Assembly (NCBI GenBank): GCA_019915135.1
Contig: JAHLMK010000007.1
Span: 868,001-932,000, forward strand
DNA length: 64,000 nucleotides
Direction: 5' to 3'
Source of the DNA: Strobilurus pachycystidiatus
Taxonomy: Eukaryota; Basidiomycota; Agaricomycetes; Agaricales; Physalacriaceae
A program made the position numbers and the translations under genes. Shown here piece after piece: positions 1 to 10,940 of this stretch (positions within the stretch are counted from its first letter, which is position 1; every line of letters starts with the position of its first letter). A model generated the notes under the pieces. It worked only from the letters and a program-made list of their open reading frames with translations, did no database searches and had not been told where the DNA came from.

Positions 1-822
1 GACACGTCCCGAGTAGATATCGTTCACAACCTTCTGAGACACCGGAGACGCAAGGAGGTGTTTCGATTCCGTCGAGATGGCCATCTGTGATGTCATTAGG
101 ATCGTATCATGATGGTTGTTCAACAAGAGCAAGGTCGCACTTCGAGTGCACTTTGTGGGCTGTTTATACCGTCGTCGCTCCCTATTACCACGCGGACTTG
201 GTCTATGATTTCTGGAGAAGCGCCGGCGAGTGGGTTCCACGTTGTTGTGAGGACGGCGACGAGTTGAATATGGTTGGTGGCGAAGGAGCCGAGGAGCTTG
301 ATGGCAAGGATTTGACACAGATCTGCGCGAGAGGTGTTGAGGCCAGCATAGGCCAGGTCGTCCTCTGCCTCGTTCAGAAAGTACGATCGAGCGACGAGAC
401 ACGCGTAAACGACGGCCATGTTTCTCAGCTGATCCACTTGGTAAATATCGCTGGAAATATCTGAGAGTGCCCACCTTGGCATACTTGAAGACTATGGGGC
501 GGACTATCGCGAAATTTATGTCCGAGGCCGTTAGCTGGCTGTTGCGGGATATTCAGCACTGAGTCTCGCTATGAAAGACGTTTGGCGCACTCCCAGCTAA
601 GAGCAGAGTCTTTTACACGTCAGCGACCAGAAGGCCAGAGAGAACAAAAAAGGTAACCTAAACGTTTCTGGGACGTGTCAGTTGCGTTTGTTCGAGTCTT
701 GGAGAGCGAGAATGACTTGCCGTGACTTCATTTCTTATAGATATAATCAACGGATACACTTGCACTGAGGCCAAGTGCTCCGCTGACGGCGCAAGCAGCG
801 CTGAGCTGTCCTCTGGGTCCAT
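1..822 (-). CDS. YVC1: YVC1-like vacuolar TRP cation channel, 5' part (cut by window edge)
   Basis: Fungal Yvc1 is a TRP-family channel that releases Ca2+ from the vacuole. Only the cytosolic N-terminal part is here; the gene runs off the left edge. My exon model is 721-822, 658-667, 591-609, 475-538, 141-428 and 1-84. It gives a start MDPEDSS and family-typical stretches such as VYPLI, DQLTASD, FAIVRPIVFKYAK, ATNHIELV-like ATNHIQLV, LTTTWNPLAGA and VVNDIYSGR. Joining every exon keeps one frame. The model needs exons of 10 and 19 nt, and the first intron (668-720) begins GCAAGT rather than GT. Family identity rests on recognised sequence, not a search. The pore segments lie outside the window. 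Confidence 0.85.
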
Positions 823-1204
823 AGTGGTGAACGTGTTCTCTCAGGCCGTTGCCTGGGCTTCGGTTCTTTTAATGTCTTTTCGCCGGCGGCATCTTGAGCT
901 ATTCTGGGACGCGCCACTCCGTAGCAGTTGAGATTTCTACCGTCAGCCAGAAGGCTGTATAGTTCCGAGGTATCATAATTGTAATCTGAAGATTAAATAG
1001 TGTCCCAGAATGATACCCATCAAAAAGGGGATGCAGCTGTAGTGGGTACACAGTAGATATAGAGAAAAAGGTTTAGACTTCCGATAGACTTTTATTGTGT
1101 GTGAAACTGGTTAGGCACCGACGCACGACAAGGTCAATTCAGCTTTTGAAACGCAAGAAACTATTGTGTCACAGTAGCTTGGCGCCGCATCGCGCATCGC
1201 CAAT
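823..1204. other. Intergenic: promoter side of YVC1 and 3' side of the SH3 gene
   Basis: I see no coding frame with splice support on either strand. The sequence turns A/T-rich around 960-1160, consistent with the 3' UTR of the SH3 gene and the YVC1 promoter. Confidence 0.4.
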
Positions 1205-2024
1205 TTAGAAGATTGCACGAACTAGTCCACCGCCGATAGCTGCTCCAGCACCAAAACCAACACCACCAGCCGCTGAATGCGCCATCTGCAGTATGCCATG
1301 AGCTTGCTACACATGAATAGCGAGAGAGAGGACTTGCCGTGTTTCCATATTTGCCAAACTTGCTCTTCTTCTGCTCTTGTCCAGCATCCTGCTGGAGTCC
1401 CACTGTGTTTGTTCCGACTCCAGGGGCCGGCGGAGCATTGACATTCGCGTGCGATGCCATGAAGGGCTTATACGCTTTCTTCTCGGTGGCTGCCGGCGCC
1501 GCTGAGACGCTGGAATCGGCATTGCTGGCTGTCATAGGGTTGTACGTGGACGCAGATGGGTTGAAAGCCGGTGGAAGTGACCTTGCCTGCGGAAGAGGTG
1601 TAGCATCCGTCACCTTCTCGACATAGTTGGACGGGAAGAGGGCCCTTCGGCCGTGCACCTCGCCCATCCACCAGTCGGCATTCGTCTCCTCGACGATAGT
1701 GATCGTGTCGCCGGCAGCGAACGAAAGGTCATCAGCATCGGTCCCGTCTTTGTTGTAGTCCCAGAGAGCTTTTGCAGTGACCACAGCTACCGTAGGAGGA
1801 GGAGGAGGGACTGGTATCTGTCTGGGTGCTGGTGGAGGCGCATACGGGCTAGAGGCAGGAGTTGGCATGGACATGGCTGCCTTTACAGGCGGCGCAGACA
1901 GGGTATGGAGTTTCCTCATGAGACCAGCAGACTCTGCCTGAGAGACATAGTTGTGCTGCACCAGAAAGTCGACATTGGCCTGCGTCTGGGCGACAATGTG
2001 CGCAAGAAGGGCGCCGTTCGACAT
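1205..2024 (-). CDS. SH3-domain protein of the LSB1/PIN3 type
   Basis: The predicted protein has 255 aa. Residues 1-35 are helical, followed by a Pro-rich linker with runs of P. An SH3 domain follows at about residues 75-135, with ALWDY, the acidic DADDLSF loop, the WWMGE tryptophans and the FPSNYVE end. The C-terminus is a Gly-rich tail (GGVGFGAG, then GGGLVRAIF). Yeast Lsb1 and Lsb2/Pin3 bind the actin nucleation factor Las17 and can induce prions; the same order of parts suggests an actin-patch role. Exons are 1338-2024 and 1286-1337 is an intron starting GCAAGT and ending CAG; only this GC-AG reading restores the conserved Gly-rich tail. An in-frame upstream start at 2084 is possible, but ATG at 2024 gives a typical N-terminus. 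Confidence 0.8.
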
Positions 2025-2140
2025 GGCAGATGGTGGTTCTTGAGCAAGGTGTGTGAAAGTAGGTGATACACATCGTCCGATCACTGGAAAGATAAGATTG
2101 TGGCAGTGCTGCTTGCTCTCATCCTTGGACTTTTCCTGTC

Positions 2141-2803
2141 ATGGCTGTCGTTCTGACATCGACACTTCCTGTCTTCAACACTCCAGAGGAACATCGCCAG
2201 CTCGTCTCTTCGACGCCCCAGAACTTTCTGGAGATTCCACCGGTGTTGCGCCACAAACAAGGCGATGTCAACGTCGTGTTCGAGCCGGAAATTCCCCAGC
2301 AATCGTCCTGGGGACCCGGCACGCTGTATGTGATTGATTCGCATCTGGTTTTCATCCAGAGCGAGGGCGGGAACGGATTCCAAATCGAGTACCCAGCCAT
2401 TATTCTGCATGCAATCTCACGCAGCGCGGAAGAGGCGCCGGCAGTTTACTGTCAACTGGACGATACATACGGGGCCACAGGACGCGCCGCAGAGGACGCA
2501 GAGGACGAGATACGAGAGCTAAAAATCATCCCGAATGACCCTAACTCGCGTGAGTCTACCTAACAAACTGTGTTTTTCAAGGTGTCCTGAACGCCACCTC
2601 CAGTAAATACCATATTCGAATCTCTCTCCCTGTGTGCATCTCTTCACCCAGACAAAGCCATTCCGTCCGATGACGAGGAGGATGAAGCCTTCGTCGATAC
2701 AGGCAACTTTGACGTATTCCATGGCACTGAAGACGAAGAGCTCAGTGCAGTTGGGAGGGTGCGCAGTGATTTCACCAGCAATAGTCGATATCAGCCGTAT
2801 TGA
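2141..2803 (+). CDS. pICln-like methylosome / snRNP assembly chaperone
   Basis: The model has two exons, 2141-2549 and 2604-2803, giving 202 aa. pICln (CLNS1A, fungal Lot5/Saf5 relatives) carries a PH-like fold that holds Sm proteins for methylation and snRNP assembly. The evidence is the PH-like core with GPGTLYVIDSHLVF and the FQIEYPAIILHAISR strand, where the family has a W/GTLYIAES and YP.I.LHA pattern. A highly acidic loop (SDDEEDEAF) and an acidic C-terminal end (GTEDEEL) follow. The 54-nt intron has GTGAGT and CAG ends, and removing it opens the second acidic segment in frame. The gene is divergent from the SH3 gene, with 116 bp between starts. Confidence 0.8.
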
Positions 2804-3016
2804 TGCTACGGAAAGGCTGCACTTGAGTACCTCGACTCGATCACAGATTACGGACCCGCTGGAAAGCCAAACGGGAAAGAGACAGAGACGTAGCGGTCGA
2901 CAAAAATATACTCATCTTCACGCCACATCGTTCTTCATAAATAAAGATACAGTCGATGATAGAAGCGCGTAAATGATACATGGTGCTAAGAAACACATTG
3001 AAAACCCACCTCTGCA
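2804..3016. other. Convergent intergenic region
   Basis: A short A/T-rich 3' region between pICln and the MED25-like gene. A polyadenylation-like AATAAA occurs near 2938 on the + strand. Confidence 0.4.
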
Positions 3017-5803
3017 TCAGCCACCTTGTCCCTCCTGCCCCGGATTTCTCTGCATGAACGACTGAATGATCTCGTTGCTGAACCCAGGCATATTGCTCTG
3101 CATGGGGCGAGGCAGTCCCGCCTGCTGCTGGGATCCCGGTTGCCCCATATTCGGTAGCCCGAAATTCATCAGATTCATGTTCTGGTTCATCTGGGGCATC
3201 CCGAACTGCTGCTGCTGCTGCTGCTGAGGCTGCCCCATCCCCATGTACCCATTGTTCATCGCAGCTTGCTGCATCCCCATAGGATGCCCACTCGGCCCCG
3301 CTGCAGATTGCATGGGATTCTGATTGTTGTTCGCAGCCCGTTGTCGTAGTGACTGGACGTAGCGCGCCAAGAACGTGTTCCGCTCCTCAGGCGGCATCTT
3401 TTGAAGATGAGCTTCTACTTGCGGTGGAAGCGTCATTCCCATATTGTTCGACGGACGAGGCATCTCGGGAATTCCATCGACGGGGAAAAACGCGCCTACG
3501 AGGCCGTTGGCGGCAGGAAAGATCAGGCATGCTGGATTTCTCGAGCCGTTGGGGAGTGTCCATGCAGCGAGGGCGTACTGGAGAGCGCTATGAGAAGGGA
3601 AAAAGGGCAGACGAGGTACGGATACATACGACTTTCTTGTTTTGCAGCAGGGAGATCAGCGATTTGAAGTGCATATCGTTGATTGTCTTGTCGACCATTT
3701 GTGGCGGTTGCTGTTGTGGAACGAACATACACAATGCCGGAGCCGTCTTCTTCACCCAAGCCTGGAGTTCTGCCAATGGTACAGACGGTGTCGAAGTCGG
3801 TGTGAGCATCAATGAAGTGGGCCAGGTATGTACTCGGCTGTTATGAAGCTTCGTTAGTCGCGGTGTCAGCGGAAAGAGTCGAATCGGACAACGTACAAAT
3901 CACCGTTATTTTGCGACACCGCCATGACATGCGTTTGCATTTCCCGCTTCCCGTTATTATTGTCGACTCCACTCCAGCACAACGGGCCCTGCCACAAAGG
4001 CATGCCTCCCGATGGTTTGGGAGGCTGAGCACTGGGTCCAGTCATGCCCTGAATCATGTGCGGCTGGTTGTTATTCGCCTGAGATAGCATCATGTTCGCA
4101 TTCTGCGGACTCATCGACGGGCCAGGAGCCATATGATTATGAGCCGAATTGGGCACCCCCATACCTAAAGCAAAGTCGCCTGACGCAGATCGGGCATGAT
4201 TGATGGATTGAGGGGGTGTGAAAGGCGGTACGCCAGGATTCATTTCGGGAAGAGAGAGCGAAGGCTGCATGGCGGGGGGAGCAGAAGGGATCGATGGAGC
4301 ACCGGCATTAGGCATCGCGCCAGATGGCCCAGCGCCCGCCATGCCAAGCGGTGGTTGACCCGCCGCTCCTGGCACAGTTGCCGCCAACCGAGCCCTCAGC
4401 TGAGGTTGGAGCGAAGCGAGAGCAGGGGCCGTCAAAAGTTGAGTTACGATTTGCTTCATTTTCAAGTACTGAGACTTGTATTTGCCGATCTCCGCTTCAT
4501 AAACGCCAGCACGCTGGGTGTCACCTTTGGCACGCGCCTCGGTGATTATCTTGCCTAACTGCTGCATTTTGGCTTCGATGAGTCGGTAACGATCGATGAG
4601 CTCCAGCGGACGCATGCTCGCGAAAGGGGGGGAGATGACACTGCCCGATGCAGCAGCAGGAGCCGCAGGCGTAACTTGAGAGTGGGGAGGAGGGGGAGGT
4701 GAGCCCTGTACAGGTACTGTGACCTGCGGTGGTGGACCAGACTGCAGAGGCGGTACTGATTGTGCAGACAAGGCAGGACTCGGGATGACGACGGGCGGGG
4801 GAGGATGCGAGGCAGATATGGAAGAAGCAGGGACGAAAGCCGCACTTGCGGTGGGGGTAGGCGGTACCGGGGGGTCACTGGGAGGCGCGACGCGCTGTCG
4901 CTTTGATTCCGGCGATTGGGAAGCCGCTTCATGCGGTCGTTTGGGTGCAGCTGAAGTAACATCAGAGATTGAGCTCAGGGGATTAGAGAGATCTGACCTT
5001 TACCGGGAAGCGGGTAGCCAGAAAGTAGAACCGCATGGGGATGGGGGACATTGAACCAGGGCTTTGTAGGGTTGTCGAAAGCTGCGTGCAGCTTCGCGAG
5101 CGCAGGGATCTCTGAAGCAAGGCTGACGCAAGAGTAGTTGATGTGACGCTAGGGGAGTTCGTTCGGTATCCCGTGCAAGATAAGGCTCGTGCACACCTTC
5201 TTGAATTCATCGGGCAGCGAGTCCCAGGTCACGCTGTCAAAGGCTGACAACTCGTTCCAGCTTGGATTCAGCGCGTCGTCCACGGCAGTTGAGGTAAGGT
5301 GAAGAACGTGGAATGCAGATTTACGACCCTGCTCAATGGTGGGGAACGACCTGAGAAGGGTGTCGAACATCTGCCAAGGCCGTCAGGGATACAGCATGGT
5401 AGCCAGTGGCGCAGCGCGGCAATCACCTCTAGAGCGGCGGTCAGTCCCTCCAGCGCCGCCATTCCCGCCTTGCCCGAGCCGGTGCTGCCGATTCCCATTT
5501 TCAGATAATCGTCTCGCAATATCTTGGTGACGGCGACGATGTCGTGGAAGAATCGCTTGCAGACGATGGGCGTCGGACGCGTCTCTGTCGTTGCATAGCA
5601 TATAAAGGCTAGAAACAGCTGTATCTTGTCAGTGCAACGAGCTGGAGTGGGCAGCGGTGTACCTTTTGGCCAGGATGGCCCTCAGCCAGGCGTTTGAGCA
5701 TTGGGCCGATGTACATGGGGAAGAGAAGCGCCCATTGTCCGCCGAGAGCAAGGGAGGCATCGACGACCATGGCGACGGCCATCGGCGGCTCGGGAAGCGC
5801 CAT
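3017..5803 (-). CDS. MED25-like Mediator subunit
   Basis: I assembled seven exons: 5663-5803, 5427-5618, 5197-5370, 4998-5148, 3897-4950, 3630-3837 and 3017-3577 (826 aa). Residues 1-220 resemble the MED25 von Willebrand A domain: VVDASLALGG, PMLKRLAE, FICYATTETRPTPIV, KRFFHDIV, GMAALEGLTAALE and PHPHAVLLSG. A Pro/Ala-rich linker follows, with a helical segment around MQQLGKIITEARAKGDTQR. A PTOV/activator-interaction-like domain (LWQGPLCWSG ... FKSLISLLQNKKVYALAAW ... ACLIFP) comes next, then a Met/Gln/Asn-rich tail with eight consecutive Gln. MED25 links activators to RNA polymerase II. All junctions hold frame, although the first intron is only 44 nt. Start at 5803; 133 bp separate it from the divergent Zn2Cys6 gene. 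Fungal MED25 assignments are weak in general, so call it MED25-like. Confidence 0.78.
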
Positions 5804-5936
5804 TGTCGGCCGCGACGATGATGAAGGGGGCGGGAACAATGGCGGCGCAAAGAAAGGCAAAACCGCGTGGCAGCCGATCAAAGACACGAATAGCATGATC
5901 GTCGGCACGTAAGACGCCACCCTCTTCCTCCCAACC

Positions 5937-7130
5937 ATGCCGCCGATGAAAACTCATACCAAGTCGCGTAGTGGCTGCCAGACCTGTCGCAAACGCAGAG
6001 TGAAATGTGACGAAATCGCTCCAGTCTGCACGAATTGTTCTAAAAGGGACATTCAATGCACCTGGTCTGACTCTGCGGCAAATGCAAATGACGCCCAGGC
6101 CGCCTCTACCTTCCACTCAGCCAATATCCACGTGTTTTCATCAAGGGAGTCACTCACTCCGGCTGGCCCTCATTTATCCCTTGACTTTATGGCGCTTGAG
6201 CTCATGCACCATTACACTGATGCGACATGCCACACTATGCTGCAGACTGAATATCCGATGGCTCTCCATGTCTGGAAGACCAGTGTCCCCTCCATGGCTT
6301 TTTCGGCTACCAGTCCCATTCTAATGCACGCCCTTCTCGCAATCTCAGCCCTCCACCTCTATTTTCTCCGTGGCGCCGATGACCCCGCGTCCAGGTACGC
6401 TTCTGCTGCCACCAATTACCATTGCGAGGCGAAGAAAGCTTTCTCCGCCTTACGCATGTCAAGCGACATTGACAACAATGTGCTCTATGTAACCAAGTCC
6501 ATCCTCTTCATGTACGGTTACGCCGCCTCTACAGGCAATGTTTGGCTGCATAGCGATTGGTTGACCATGCTCCGCTCCAAACCGGACGAATTACGCGCGC
6601 GGTGGCAGGAGCTCAAAGCCAGTCCTATTGCGCCGATGCTTCATGGCTTCAGCAACGCACACATGACGATGTTCACGCATTGCACTGCTGCAGCTCCGGA
6701 GAACTCATCATTCCCCCACTTCCTAGCCACCATCCATCTTCCTACAGGTGGTGCTCCCGACCCAGAGGAAGTTGCGGACCAAAGCATCTCAGATGCGTAC
6801 CGAGGAGCAGTCTTTTGTCTTAGACGACTCTGGGCAGCATCGATGCACCCAGGGCTCGATGGCTATTGTGCAGTGCTATGGCTTCTGACCGTCTCAAACC
6901 TGTTTCTGCGCTTGTTGTGGGAGCGGCGACCTCGCGCACTCATCCTCGCAGGACATTACTGCGCCATAATGAGACGGCTAAAGGGCCTTTGGTGGATGCA
7001 GCGAGACTGGACTCACGAGTTAGAGATCATCGAGAAATCTGTGGGTCCGCAGTGGCGGGACTGGATGGACTGGGCACCCGTAGACGGAGGTCTTGGGATA
7101 GTGCCATACAGTCCGCCCTTACATCCTTAA
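5937..7130 (+). CDS. Zn2Cys6 fungal transcription factor
   Basis: An intronless 397-aa protein. The DNA-binding module lies at residues 12-42: CQTCRKRRVKCDE, then CTNC and CTW, the six-cysteine binuclear zinc cluster of fungal regulators. The rest (LELMHHYT, ILMHALLAISALHL, YHCEAKKAFSALR, SAREN-like stretches, WWMQRDWTHELEIIEKSVGP) resembles the fungal_trans_2 / sterol uptake control group related to Upc2. The target pathway cannot be told from sequence. The start at 5937 lies on the first ATG before the zinc cluster, and a nearby ATG two codons later gives the same protein core. The gene shares a 133-bp promoter with the MED25-like gene. Confidence 0.88.
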   Translation: MPPMKTHTKSRSGCQTCRKRRVKCDEIAPVCTNCSKRDIQCTWSDSAANANDAQAASTFHSANIHVFSSRESLTPAGPHLSLDFMALELMHHYTDATCHTMLQTEYPMALHVWKTSVPSMAFSATSPILMHALLAISALHLYFLRGADDPASRYASAATNYHCEAKKAFSALRMSSDIDNNVLYVTKSILFMYGYAASTGNVWLHSDWLTMLRSKPDELRARWQELKASPIAPMLHGFSNAHMTMFTHCTAAAPENSSFPHFLATIHLPTGGAPDPEEVADQSISDAYRGAVFCLRRLWAASMHPGLDGYCAVLWLLTVSNLFLRLLWERRPRALILAGHYCAIMRRLKGLWWMQRDWTHELEIIEKSVGPQWRDWMDWAPVDGGLGIVPYSPPLHP

Positions 7131-7695
7131 GTACTAGTGCCGCGTTTGATAATTGTTGGAAAAGTGACGGTGATGGTACCTTTGATCAAGGCGCAACACA
7201 ATGCAAACTTATTGCACGACTATGAGGATTGAATGGCCTACAGATAGCGGAGTGAGTGTACAACGGGATACACTCGCAGCGATAAAGTTCGTGATTTTCA
7301 TCTCGGGTCGGAGGTACTGTAACTTAGTGGCAAAAATATGCATATGATCGACGCCTTCGACAGTCATCAGTATCCTCAGCAATACTGTAAATCGCCTCAG
7401 TCCAGCAAAGCTCTTGCTCAAATAAGCTACTCTAGCTCCCAACAGGGATGCCTATTGTCCCAATTACTTGAGGAAACAGAAAGAGGCTCGGCAAAGTCGA
7501 AGGCAAAGAACAGATGCCGGCTGCCGGTCCGAGACTGGGCTTGCCGAGCCTCGACACTGCTCGGCAGCCCCAGCTGCACAGCTTGACCTTGCCGGGACAC
7601 CACGTCCATCCTGATCCTCGACATTAAGCAGCATTTAAGCTGAGCTACCCTTCCTAGCGGCCACGCCCACTACCATTATCTACTCGACTGCTCCA
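7131..7695. other. Intergenic, no gene seen
   Basis: 3' flank of the zinc-cluster gene and promoter of the DUF1748 gene. Only short overlapping frames are present, with no domain or splice support. Confidence 0.4.
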
Positions 7696-7984
7696 ATGGC
7701 CTTGGGAAAACTTTTCCACTACGCATTCGACGCCGCACTCCTCTCGACAGTGCTCGCTGGAGTCAGACGGTCGAGCGGATACACGTTCGTCTGTTCGTAC
7801 AACGCAGGCTCAACTGTGCTGACAAGAGCAAAACAGGCCGAATACAGACTCAATAACGGAGCCGACGGTGCGCTCGGCGGCAAACACTTTCCTCCGCGTC
7901 GGGGAGACAGTCTTCGATCTTGTTCAGATGAGGGCAATGAACACGGAATACTTCAAGAAGGATACCAAATCTGGCTCACGGTGA
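7696..7984 (+). CDS. DUF1748 family small protein
   Basis: The model has two exons, 7696-7784 and 7837-7984, encoding 78 aa. The N-terminus MALGKLFHYAFDAALLSTV followed by LAGVRRSSGYT is the hallmark of DUF1748, the family of yeast YIL156W-B. The second exon supplies FLRVGETVFDLVQ and ends NTEYFKKDTKSGSR. The N-terminal helix is hydrophobic. The molecular function is unknown. The 52-nt intron has GT and ACAG ends, and both halves of the family motif appear only after splicing. A GTGAGA site overlaps the stop, so an alternative extra 3' exon is conceivable. Confidence 0.85.
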
Positions 7985-8795
7985 GACGAGGGTGTCAGGC
8001 AGGTGTCACTACGTCTTTCTCCTACTCTCCACTTATCAAGCCGCATAGATGTTGTATATGGCTTATATCATATGTCGCGCCAGATTTCGCTCTGTATTGA
8101 ATCATATCCTCACTCTCTCTTCGACTCTGCCAGAGTCTTGAAATGCAACCACCTATGCCTGCTCTATGGCGAATCAGCCAACAGTCTTCTCATCTTCAAC
8201 AATACTGCTAACACAGTCTCATAGGTCTGGGATCGTCATCCTCACGACAGTAAGTTGACTTCACTGGCCACATATAAGAGACATGGCCAGACTCAACGGA
8301 CGCGTCATATCTCCCACTCAATCCGGTCTCCTACATTCCGGCCCATTTTGCGCTATATGTGACCTCTGCTCTAATATCCACCCCATCGTTTCCTTGCTCG
8401 ACAGCAGGAACCAGTATCGGTACTCGTTACTCGCAGGACTCCGACTCCGTTGACAGAGTGACTAGTCTTTAGTTTGCTGCTGCCGAGTGGGCTAGGAGCA
8501 ATACGTCGAAGCTCAGTCAGTGGGTCTGTCTATAGGTGTCCTCCACGCCTGATCTGGACTGACGATGAAGCCTTCAAGAATCAAGATATTCGCCCAGGAC
8601 GATGTATCGAACACTTTAAGAAAGATTGCATTGGCCTACATTGGACAATGCAAAGAAACTATCTCAGCATTGGGCCCGGCAACCGGGGGATCAGACCATC
8701 AGGCTTCACTAGTACGCGAAGGTTAAAGAAGAGAAGACGGCATGAACCGACCTCTGCAGATACACTCTTCTGATCAGTTCTCTAGCATTGCCATC
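7985..8795. other. Intergenic, no gene seen
   Basis: No frame here has recognisable domains. The stretch 8470-8700 contains open frames of about 90 codons without homology that I recognise. It is not similar to the transporter that is partly copied just downstream. Confidence 0.35.
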
Positions 8796-9894
8796 GGCTT
8801 GAATCCAAACCTTCTTGGAGGGTTGTTCGTCGGTCTATCGTTCTACTACTCGGACAACTCACAGCAGGGAACGCAGAACAAGCTTTTCGTATGTTGTCTT
8901 TGTCTCCCTTTCTTGTTTGCACGTCGTGTTGCTATTGCTCCTGCAGACGATCTTCATGGCGTCCCTCACTGCTGTGTCCATGGCGAACCAAGTCCAACTG
9001 GCGTTCTTCGCGGCACGGGACGTCTACGAGATTCGCGAACGGCCGAACAGAATGTACAGCTGGTCTACCTTTGTCTTCTCTCAGCTCCTGATTGAGCTCC
9101 CATGGTCAATTGTCGCTACGACTCTCTTCTACCTGTGCTGGTACTGGACCATTGGGTTACCAACGGATCGCGCTTCTTACAGTTGGTTGATGCTTGGCGT
9201 GATATTCCCGTCGTGTTATACGACGATTGGTCAGGCTGTCGCTGCGATGTCCCCCAATGCAGAAGTGGGCAACTTGGTGTTTGGGACAATCTTCACTTTT
9301 GTTACTTCAGTGTGAGTAAGTTGGGATTCAATGAGTGGCAGACATGAAGCCGACCGAAATACAGCAATGGTATTGTTCAACCGTACAGTCGCCTCGGAAG
9401 TTGGAAGTGGATCTACCGGACACCTTTTACTTACTTCGTCGAGGGGCTTCTCGGGCAGGGTGAGTATCCAGGTGTCTTACTACTTTGCTTTCTCCTGACC
9501 CTGATCGTATGGTATAGCTCTTGATAGGCGAGAGATTAAATGCTCTGTATAGGAGGTCGTCACTTTGGCGCCACCTTATGGTCAAACATGGGCCGAATAC
9601 ATGACTGCATACATCTCGTACGCAGGCGGGTACCTCACCAACCCCGACGCCACATCCGATTGCGGGTTCTGTTCCACCAGGTCTTCGGATGTCTTTTTGA
9701 AGAGGCAGTATAACATATTCAACATATTCTATGACAATCGTTGGAGGGATACTGGTGTTATGGCTGCGTTTATCTTCTTCATGATCACCGTTAGTCGTTC
9801 TCGAGCTTGGTCGTTGCGATCTTACTGATGAATGATCTCTGTAGACGAGAAGTGTTTTGGACATCATTCCGGGAAAAAGAAAGCGTGCAGCGTA
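8796..9894 (+). pseudogene. PDR-type ABC transporter 3' fragment (decayed copy of the 36049-41151 gene)
   Basis: The reading frames match the last third of the intact transporter on the opposite strand: [69 protein letters not shown] and YAGGYLTNPDATSD. It holds the C-terminal membrane domain only, without either nucleotide-binding domain. Introns are at the same positions and similar in sequence to those of the intact gene, so this is a DNA-level duplication, not a retrocopy. Two lesions are visible. Three extra codons (NIF repeated) lie near 9715-9730. About 41 bases, present in the intact copy right after the last intron, are missing at about 9845, so the final TM segment is lost. No start codon context or promoter is evident. 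Confidence 0.85.
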
Positions 9895-10940
9895 GCTGTG
9901 ACGATATCTTGCGATGTGGAATAGGAACCTATAAATCAGTGGGTTGGAGGCGAATGTTCATATTCCGGAGGTCAGAGCTGGATGCAGACATGATGGTGAG
10001 TGATGGTGAGAAGGGAGAGGCTGTTTGTACGTGCCGACTTGGTTGAGCCTGTCTATAATTGCCACGGGCATAACTTAGTAGAAGATGCACCCCACTGCGA
10101 CATAGATATCGTAGCTCAGAATAGATCACAGTGAATACCGAAGTGACGCTCAAGTTGCACACCATAGAATTTGATAGTCAAAAACACCGGTGACTGCCTC
10201 CATTCACTGCGTCATAAAGGACTGTACTGTATACCTGACAGGGTATCAGGCGAAGCGGCTGAGCATCCAGTCGTGCTTATGATGGCGTCTGTTGCTATTT
10301 GAACATGAAACAAATCACTGAACGTTGTTCACTTCCATATGGCTGACTCTGATTGCATTCATTGCGCTGACCATCTGAAATCGCAGCCGGGAGATGAATC
10401 AGAACATTGACGTTCGATGAACGTGGCTGCGCGCGAACGGTGTAAACATAGTTATGGTTCAGATTCCGACACAAGGCGCGGTTGGTGTGCGGAGAGAGAA
10501 GACATTAATATGACACCGTGGTCTTCATCTCTGAAGTCATGAGTGGTGTACACTTGTGATGAATGAACTGAAAATCTGACCCGGAGCGTCGCCGCCGATC
10601 TTACTCTTTCCAGATGACCTGACAGGGCGATCAAAGTCGTGCTGGGAAGTTTCAAGTTGGAGCGCTGGCAGTCGTCGAAGCTGCCGGTGTGTCCGCATAA
10701 TGATCTGTCGGGTAAGCGTAGGCAGTGCAATGACGCATAGCACAAGAAGAGGACGCGCAGGAGGAGCGCCGTTAGCCGAAGAGCAGATCGTCGCGATATG
10801 CATACGGCTCGAACGATCTCGGCTCGGGGTAAACGGCACCCACGTGGGTTCGATCATTCTGGAAGCCATCAGGCGACTGGAGACCGTCCTTTTTCTTGTC
10901 CTTCCTTCTGCACCACCACCTGCTCCTCGTCGTACCAGCC
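9895..10940. other. Intergenic, no gene seen
   Basis: A little over 1 kb with no supported coding frame between the transporter fragment and the wall-protein gene. Overlapping frames at 10537-11390 on the - strand are low-complexity Arg-rich shadows of GC-rich sequence around the wall-protein gene. Confidence 0.4.

Noticed and set aside
87..464. A 125-aa + strand frame
   Set aside because: Antisense to YVC1 exon 5 and without any domain.
8474..8773. A 99-aa + strand frame before the transporter fragment
   Set aside because: It does not match the transporter and has no other support.
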